Source: Cotesia glomerata
Lineage: Eukaryota > Arthropoda > Insecta > Hymenoptera > Braconidae
NCBI RefSeq assembly: GCF_020080835.1
Contig: NC_058159.1
Coordinates: 27,872,474 to 27,936,473 of the forward strand
Direction of reading: 5' to 3'
DNA: 64,000 nt
The position numbers were made by a program, and so were the translations under genes. The notes beneath the pieces are model-generated. The model saw nothing but the letters and a program-made list of their open reading frames with translations, searched no databases and was not told the DNA's origin. Below are positions 29,165-38,100 of this stretch, in pieces (position 1 is the stretch's first letter; every line of letters starts with the position of its first letter).

Positions 29165-32100
29165 ACATGAAAAATATATCAAAAATGCATGTGGGTACTC
29201 AAATGAAAGCTCTTGATAATTATAACATCGGGATGAGCTTATATCTTCAAAAAAGTCAATATTTAAGAGTGTACAGTGCAATTTAACAAAAATCATTATT
29301 TAAGAAAACAAAATTTTATTTATTTATAGTTCACAAGTCACAGCAGTCACATAGTGACTGCAAGGTTGCTGGTAATAATTAATAATAATAAATGGAAATT
29401 ATATAATTTTTTTTTGTGAGTATTGTAAAAATCTGTACTTTTTTTGTCATGTACCAATTTTCATGTCAATGCTAATAAAAGCCATAACAATAACAATAAT
29501 AATAATAAAAGTTGAGTACAATAACGGTTATGTTAAGTGTTTAGTAAAGCCACAAGTTCTTAAACTTTAGCGGGTTATTTATTATGTATTAAAACCACAA
29601 ATGGTGGTTGTACTTGTTGCAGAAATTGCTGGGAGCTGAGGGTACTAGTTTGCAGTGGCGGTTAATAGCGAGCCACCTGATCACCAGGTTTCTGAAGGAG
29701 GAACCTCTTGAAGAAATAAAAGACACTTGTGCGGCCACCCAGAGTTCACCAACGGCAGTCCTGATTCTTACCGAGCTGTTTACTGTTCTCGGTTACTTTG
29801 CCGTCAATAATACCGATAATCAGGTATGTAGAAATCTCGATCTGAAAAAATATTCATCATTAACTATTATCACAAATATGTTCGACAATAAAACTCCCAG
29901 AATCTTTTTTAGTGTTTTAAGTATAAAAAACAATAAAATAAAATAAAACTAAAGACTAACATCTACAGGCTTAGCAACAGCGTAACACACGGTAATTATA
30001 ATCTAAAAGCTACGGTATACGGAGATGAGTCAAGGTTCCAAGTAGTAAATTTTTTTTTTAGCTGATAACGCAGGTATTGCTGGAATGTCCGTGTCTTGGC
30101 CTTGTTAATGCTTCACGGTAGCGATAGGACCTAGGACACATCAATTCGTCCCAGTTATCTTGGCTCCAGGTCCACAGTTTTGATTATAAAGACGCCACTA
30201 CAATTTTACAAATATAATAGCTTTATTTTTTTATACCATCGGTTTTTTATAAAGGAAGAAAATAATCTATTAGCTGTTATACGTACACTAAAAAAAAAAA
30301 AAAAAATTAACTTGAACCAAGAAAATAATTTTTGAGAGTTTCATTGTCTTGAATTAAGTCAAGTTTTTTTAAACGTAGAAAAATTTCTTAGTTTAAGAAT
30401 TTTTTGGTAATTATTTACAAGTGGGGTCCATAATATTTTTGGCTATATCTAGGCGAAAAATTAACATTTAAAATTTTTTTTTCCATTCTGCTTGTTTTTA
30501 TGGTGCATTTATGATAAAAAATGTCGTGAAAGAAAAAAATAAAAATTTCAATATCTTTTTTGCCTTCAAAAGTTGGAAAAAATTTTGGCTCTCATGTTTT
30601 TGGATAAAATTTCAAATTTTTCTTATTTTGAAAAGTACATAAAAAAAAACGAACAATTAAAAAAAAATTTAATATCACAATTTTCTAAAAAATTTATAAT
30701 TTTTTTTGAAAATTTGTTGAAATTGTAATAATCAACTTTTTTTTGTTTGTATTATTCATTTTTTTATGTACTTGTAAATATTTACGAAAAAGGTAATTAT
30801 TTACAAGTGGAGTCAACCCCATTTTTGGCCATAACTAAGTGAAAAACATTTTCAAATTTTTTTTTTTTAATTCTGCTTCTTTTTACGGCGCATTCATGAT
30901 AAAAAATATCGTAAAAGAAACAAATAAAGATTTTGATAGCTTTTTTGCCTTTAAAACGTGGAAAAAATTTTGACTCATTTTTTTGGATAAAATTTCTATT
31001 TTATCTTTTTTTGATATATTTTTTTTATAAAAGTACATAAAAAACGAATATTTAAAAAAAAAAAAGTTGCATATCACAATTTTCTAAAAAATTTAGAATA
31101 AAACTTAGAATATTTGTTAAAATTGTGATAATCAACTTTTTCTTTTTAAATTGTTCATTTTTTTATAAATTAAAAAAAAATATATCAATAAAATCAAATA
31201 AAAATTTCGTTCAAAAAAATGAAAATTACAATTGTTGACCCCACTTGTAAATATTTACCAATTTTATTACTTAAATCAAGAAGATAAAGTTCTCGAAAAT
31301 TATTTACTTGATTCAAATTGAATTTTTTTCAGTGTAAGTATAATTTAACTTTGTCACTTTTAGAATAAAAAATTAGTAAAAAATCAAATTAAGCTTAAAA
31401 AAAACAAGAACCCAATGATCTTACTTCTGCCGACAAATTAGTGGCTCGTGGAGAGGCTGAAGGTCTTTGGAAGTGATTGTTGATGGTTCGTAAATCACCG
31501 TGTAAGTGAGATGATAGTACGATGAGGTAAAAGTAACATAAGTGAAAAGGATGCCAGACAAGAGTGTGGAAAGAGCCCACTTAAGAGGATGAGAGACGAA
31601 TGCGTTGACGTGGAACGATGCACTCAGCATGTATTTCGACGCGTGCCGGGTCACAAATGCCTGGAATGTACGTACAATGTATAGATATATATAAGTCGCG
31701 CGGATGATGGCTGTAAGAACCACCACCGAGGAGGAATGGTAAAAAGCCTTATGTTACTATACGTCTTACGTCTAATATAATATATATATATATATACATA
31801 CATAATATCTTAACGGCATTTGGTCGCGCATATTGATGGGAGGTCCGTTGAGTGTGTTGTGTCTAACAGCTTCTTTGCACTCATTCGCTCTTTCTTCGTC
31901 ATCCATATTACATACTATATCTATAGATACCTATAAAATATATAATATTGTCTCATATGCTTTTACTTATAAATCTATCTACACATATACATACAAATAC
32001 ATAGATATTTATACTTTACCGACACATACCGCATATAGTACTAAAACTCCATATAATAATTTTAGTCCTTTACTCTTTGCCGATATATATGACTCGTAGA

Positions 32101-35100
32101 CGCTAGACCCTAAAACCTGGACCATAGACGCCTTGGAACTCTAGTAATATATATGTATACATATATGTATATATATTAGCCACTAGTATTGCTTCTATCT
32201 TGTTCTTAAAGTTCCGATCTGATGGCAATTGCGAGATACACTTTACTTCCCGGGTGGTGCATTTATGACATTAAAGTTAGCAGTGACTTAAAAATTTTAT
32301 AATTTTATTTAACAAACAAATTTTTTCCGAAAAATTTTTTGTTTATTACATTAGAGTTAGATGAAAATTAAAGTAGCAGATATTTAATAAGTTTTAGAAT
32401 TTTTTTAAGAAATAAATCAGTACAAAAATAAATTAGAAAAAAATTGACATGTAGAAATTTAAAAAAATTAAAAATGCAATTTTTTAAAAATAAGTTTTTT
32501 AGAACAAATTTGTTTGTTACATAAAATTAAAAAATGGTCAAGTGACTGCTAACTTTAATGTCATTAAAGTTAGCAGTCGCTTGACCATTTTTTAAATTTT
32601 TTTAATAAATAAATTTGCTCCAAAAGATTGTTTCTAAAAAATTGCATTTTTTAATTAAAATATTTAATTTTCTAAATGTTAATTTTTTTTCTCATTTTCT
32701 TTGACATAATTTATTTGTTAAAAAAATTCTTAAAATTATAAAAAATCTGCTGAATTAATTTTTATTTTTTTTAATTTCTACATGTTAATTTTTTTTGCTA
32801 TAATTTATTTTTCACAAAAACTATCAAGTATTAGCTAAATTAATTTTCATGGTGTATTTTGTAACAAATAAATTATGGCAAAAAAAATGACGTAGAAATT
32901 TGAAAAAAAAGCTAATTTTTTTAAATAATTTTTCGGGAAAAATTTTTAAATTTTATTTAACAAACAAATTTTTTCCGAAAAATTGCATTTTTTGTTTATA
33001 ACATTCAAGTTAGTAGTCGCTTGACCATTTTTTAATAAATAAATTTGCTCCAAAAAATTATTTTTAAAAAATTGCATTTTTTATTTATTTAATTTTCTAA
33101 ATATCATTTTTTTTCTCATTTTCTATGACACAACTTATTTGTTAAAAAAATTCTTAAAATTATAAAAAATCTGCTAAATTAATTTTAATTTTTTATTTTT
33201 TTAAATTTCTACGTCAATTTTTTTTTTGTTATAATTTATTTTTTACAAAAATTATCAAATATCGTTAAATTAATTCTCATGGTTTATTTTGTATTTTTTT
33301 TTCATTAATTAAATTAGAATTAAAAAAATATTGTAAAAAATTTCAGGCATTGGTTTTTAAATTTTCTACGTGTGGAAATTTTCAAAAATTTTTTTGTTAC
33401 AAATTTTTAAATAAGAAGAATTCTAAAAATTGTCAGGTGTCTCCTAGCTTTATTTTCATTATTTTGTAACAAATTAATTATGACAAAAAAAATTGACATG
33501 CAGAATTTAAAAAAAAAATAAAAAAATTTGTTAAAAAAAATTAAAGAATTGTCAAGTGACTGCTAACTTAAATGTCATTGGTGCATTACTTACTAGACCT
33601 AAATAAGGGTTTAGAGGGTACAATTATGTTATTGTACTGGCATGGCGCCTGCTGCCGCTCTGGTGTGTTGTATGTGTTTGGAGTGAGTCGAGAGATAAAT
33701 AAGGGACGGCTGTCACGAGGAAGAGCTCCGAAAAAAAAAAAAAATAAAATAAAATATAAAGTGAAAAATAAAAAAGAGACATTTTAAAAACGAGATTCAT
33801 TTGAGATGATTCATTGAAGAGTATTTTTATAATTTTTTTTATTTTTTTCCTAAATCTCATTCCACGGTAAATTTAAGGAGTTGATTATTTTTATACTTTA
33901 CTTCGTCGTAAATTTTTATTTTATTTTATTTTATAATGTATTAAGAGTTTTGTTTTTCTTCTCAGAGCTTTTTTAAATGCAACGAGGGTTACAGATCGTG
34001 GATTTGTTTAGGCGATGAATTCGTAAATTGTTTTCATTAATTATACACATGTAGGAGATGAGTCGGATTGACATTTGCATACAGACGAGTTTTTTGGAAG
34101 TTATAAACAAAGGCTAAGGCTTACCACATACTTCTTTGTTTTCTCAACGAACATCTTTTTGTTTTCTATTATATTTAATACTTATTCTTATTTTTATTCT
34201 AACCAGTGGAGGTATATATTTATGTACTCACTTTTTGACACATCAATGACTGTTTTATTTCGCTATTCCATCTTCCATAAGTAATTACTGATATTATTGT
34301 TGTTAATAGTTAATCCAAAGGCGAACAATATGCGGGTATATTCAAATTCTCAATTATTTAGCGTTTAATGCAGGTGAATACAAGTAACTTCCTCTACACT
34401 TGTTTTAAACTGTCACAGGTGAATTTGTCGGCGAATTGCAAGCGTGTTTTTTAAGTGTGTTATTGTTCTACTCAAGATATTTCCGTCTCACCTGGTTACC
34501 ACTGTTTCCCACGGCTGTTTGGCCAGTTTATTAATAAGTCATATTCTTCTTTATAGTTTTTTTTTTTTTTTTTTTTTTTTACTTCAAGTCTTTGTTATAT
34601 ATTTATTGTGTTAATAAAAAAGATATTTATTTTTTATCCTTGCTGTATATATAGATATATACACTGAAAAAAAAAAAACGGTGTTAAAATGGACTCATTT
34701 TAACACCGCTATGTAACACCTGTGTATTAACACCGATGTAGCGGTGCTCTTTTGCGGTGTTAAAAATCCGGTGTAATATCGGTGTTAAACCGGTGTAATA
34801 CCGGTGTAACAGTAGAATAAATTTACACCGTATCGGAGTATGAATATTACATGATCCATAAAACACAATTAATATTCAATATTTATCAAAATGAGACAAG
34901 TAACATTTGTTTAAGAATTTTCAACATATAAAATTACGCAGAAATCGATTTAATGAATGTTATACAACAAGTTAAATAGTATTTACAATATTAAATGTTT
35001 AGGAACAATATAATAATTATTTTCATCGTAACCATCATGATGTTTCTCATAATATAATGGATGTTTTAAACATGACAAATCTACAGCTGTGCAAAAATAA

Positions 35101-38100
35101 ATTATCTATATGAAAATCATTTAAAAAACGTTCAAAATTGTCGTAAAATTGTTCTAAAAATGTTTCAAATTTGTTGTAAAAACACTCTAAAACTGTCCAA
35201 AAAATGTTCCAAAATTGTCTCAAAAATATCCGAAAAATGTCTCAAATGTATTCAAAATTTGTTCTCAAATAGTTAAAAAAATGTTTTAAGACTATTCAAA
35301 AAAGGTTCCACATAAGATTTAAGTACAAAATTTCAACTAAATTGCTTCAAATAAATTGCATTGATTCTAAAATTATTTTAGAAGTATTCCGAAAATCTTA
35401 AAAAAAATACTTAAAAGTTATGAAATAATTACTAAAATTCACTATTTTAGAGTTTCCGATTATCTATATGATGTCCTAAAATTGTCCTTTAATAATGGTG
35501 TTAAAGTAACACGGATCGAAAATTTACACCGAGAGAATTTCACACCACACGGCCATGTAAAGTGCTCTGGGTCCATTTTTACATCGAAATTTTTTACAGT
35601 GTTTTTATTTTAATCAAAAACTTTTATCTTTTTTATATTTTATTATTTTAAACTTTCTAAATTAAATATTAACTTTTTTTTGATTATTTATCTTTAATTA
35701 TTAAACATAAAAAGTTTAATTATAAAAATTGTGTGACTTAAAATATTATCAACACCGGAAAATTTATAACACCGATTTAACACCGAAAAAAAATATTTAC
35801 ACCGCGACCGGTGTTACTGTTACACTGATTTCGGTGTTGAATTTAACACCGGAATTTTTAACACCGTACACCGCATGGACTCACACCGGTTTTTTTACAG
35901 TGTATAAATAAAACAGAGACATTTATTTTTTGTTACAGTTAGTTCTTCAGACCGCTGGCGCCGGGTCTAGTGTTCTTCAACAACTTTGTACATTACCTTT
36001 TCCATTTTATGGTGATCCTAGACTAGCGCCGTTTACTCTTCCGACACTTCTTGCGGCGACACATAAAAATTCTGAAGCTACTGCCGTCCTTTCATGTGAA
36101 ATGTCCTACCAGGTAATCACACTGCATTTATTATTAAAAATATATATATTTTATATCACACGGAGAGCGAAAATTGTTTCTATAAAAATTATATCACTGA
36201 TAGAAGGATTTGTTTATTTTTAACAAGCTTTATTAACTGTTAATAAATGGTTTTTTAACATCTTAGGATTTAATAAATATTTATTAACAATTAATAAATT
36301 ATTTATTAAATATTAATAAATATTTTTTAACAGTTAACAAATAATTTATTAAGTACAATTTATTAACTGTTAATAAATATTTATTAATAGTTAATGAATA
36401 TTTGTTAACTGTTAACAAATATTTATTTCAAACTAGCGTACCCAACCTACTTCGCCGGGTTTTATTTAAGCATACAGGAATTAAATTATTAAAAAGATAC
36501 ATCAATAAATATAACAATGAAACCACCACAATAATAATTATCATTCGTTCTTAATTTCATTTTCTTCTACACTGAAAAAAAAATGAACTTGATTCAAGAG
36601 AAAAATTCTTGAACCAAGAATATAATTTTGAAGAGGGTAATTGTCTTGAATTGAGTAAAATTTCCTTAAATCAAGAATTTTTCTACTAGAATTAAGAATA
36701 TTGTTCTTCAAAATTATATACTTGATTCAAGAACATTTTTTTTTTCTGTGTACTTGTTTTTCTACCGGGTGAAGTTCATCACCTACACCCATAAACATAT
36801 CAGTTAACACAATATTGTCTCTACGATGGACGCATAAACAAATGGGGCTTGCTTGAATATTCAAAATAAAAGTTTGTTGTAGGGCTTGCTCATTGAAAAT
36901 ATGAACAACCTGAAAATCGATTCATTAGGCTCGTTCGTTTACTAAGTTCTTAACTGGACTGAGCATAGATTAGTATACCTTGCATTGTTTTCTTATAGAT
37001 ATTCTTTAGAGAGAATGTAGTCACTTTTAGTTTTTGGTACAAGATCTGCTAAGATCTGCCAAGAGCTTAGTAAACTTGAACGAGGCCATTAGACATCTAA
37101 TGCTGTGAATTAACTTATAATTTACCTGATGTTTATTAAGTTTGAGAATATAGAATGCCGAATAATCCCTCAACATCATTACATAATTAATATTATTATG
37201 CTCAAAAGCGAACATAATATAGTTCACTTTCCCAGATGATCTCACACCAATTACACTCGAAATTATGCCACCAATTCTTGTATAAGTAATAAAAAAAAAT
37301 TAAATTTCCAAAATTCAATATAAGTACTTACTTCATTAATGACATAAAAAGTACTTACTTCATTAATGACTAAGTACTTACTTCATTAATGACTAAGTAC
37401 TTACTTCATTAATGACTAAGTACTTACTTCATCAATGACTAAGTACTTACTTCATTAATGACATAAAAATACACGACATACGTGTTATCTTAAATCTTGA
37501 ATTGGGTTATGAAAAAAATAGAATATAGAATATCAGTAATAAAAAATTAGTAATAAAAAAAATATCATTAACAATTCCAAAAAAAAAAAAATGCTCCGAT
37601 TACCGCCAAACTTTACAGGATTACTCGCCGGGCTAATCTGAAGATTGTCCGGAAGATTCATTAAAATCTGTCCAGCTATTTCGGAGTCTATAAGGAGCAT
37701 ACATACAAACTTTCTCTTTTTATATAAAAAAGAAGAAGAAGATAAAAAGCAAAAATAGCAATTTTCTTTTGACACTTTTTATAACGCTATAGCTGGAATA
37801 TATGATAATAATTCAATTTACTAAATAAATTAACGTTTTTAATATTTAAAAATCTTAAAAATAATTGTGAGCTGTGACAGAATTTGTTATTTTACAATAA
37901 ACGTTATTATAATGTAATATAATTAATGCAAGTAATTTATAAAGATGATTTTTGTTTATAAGTAATCTTCATATGAAATTGCAAGCGAAACATATTCACT
38001 CAATAAAATATTTATTAACTGTTAATAAATACTTATTAACTATCAATAAATGTACTTTCCTCCCAAATAAATATTTATTGAATGTTAAAAAATATTTATT

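Noticed and set aside
37321..37463. CRISPR-like array
   Set aside because: Repeats are directly adjacent with no unique spacers, in a eukaryotic intron; it is a minisatellite.
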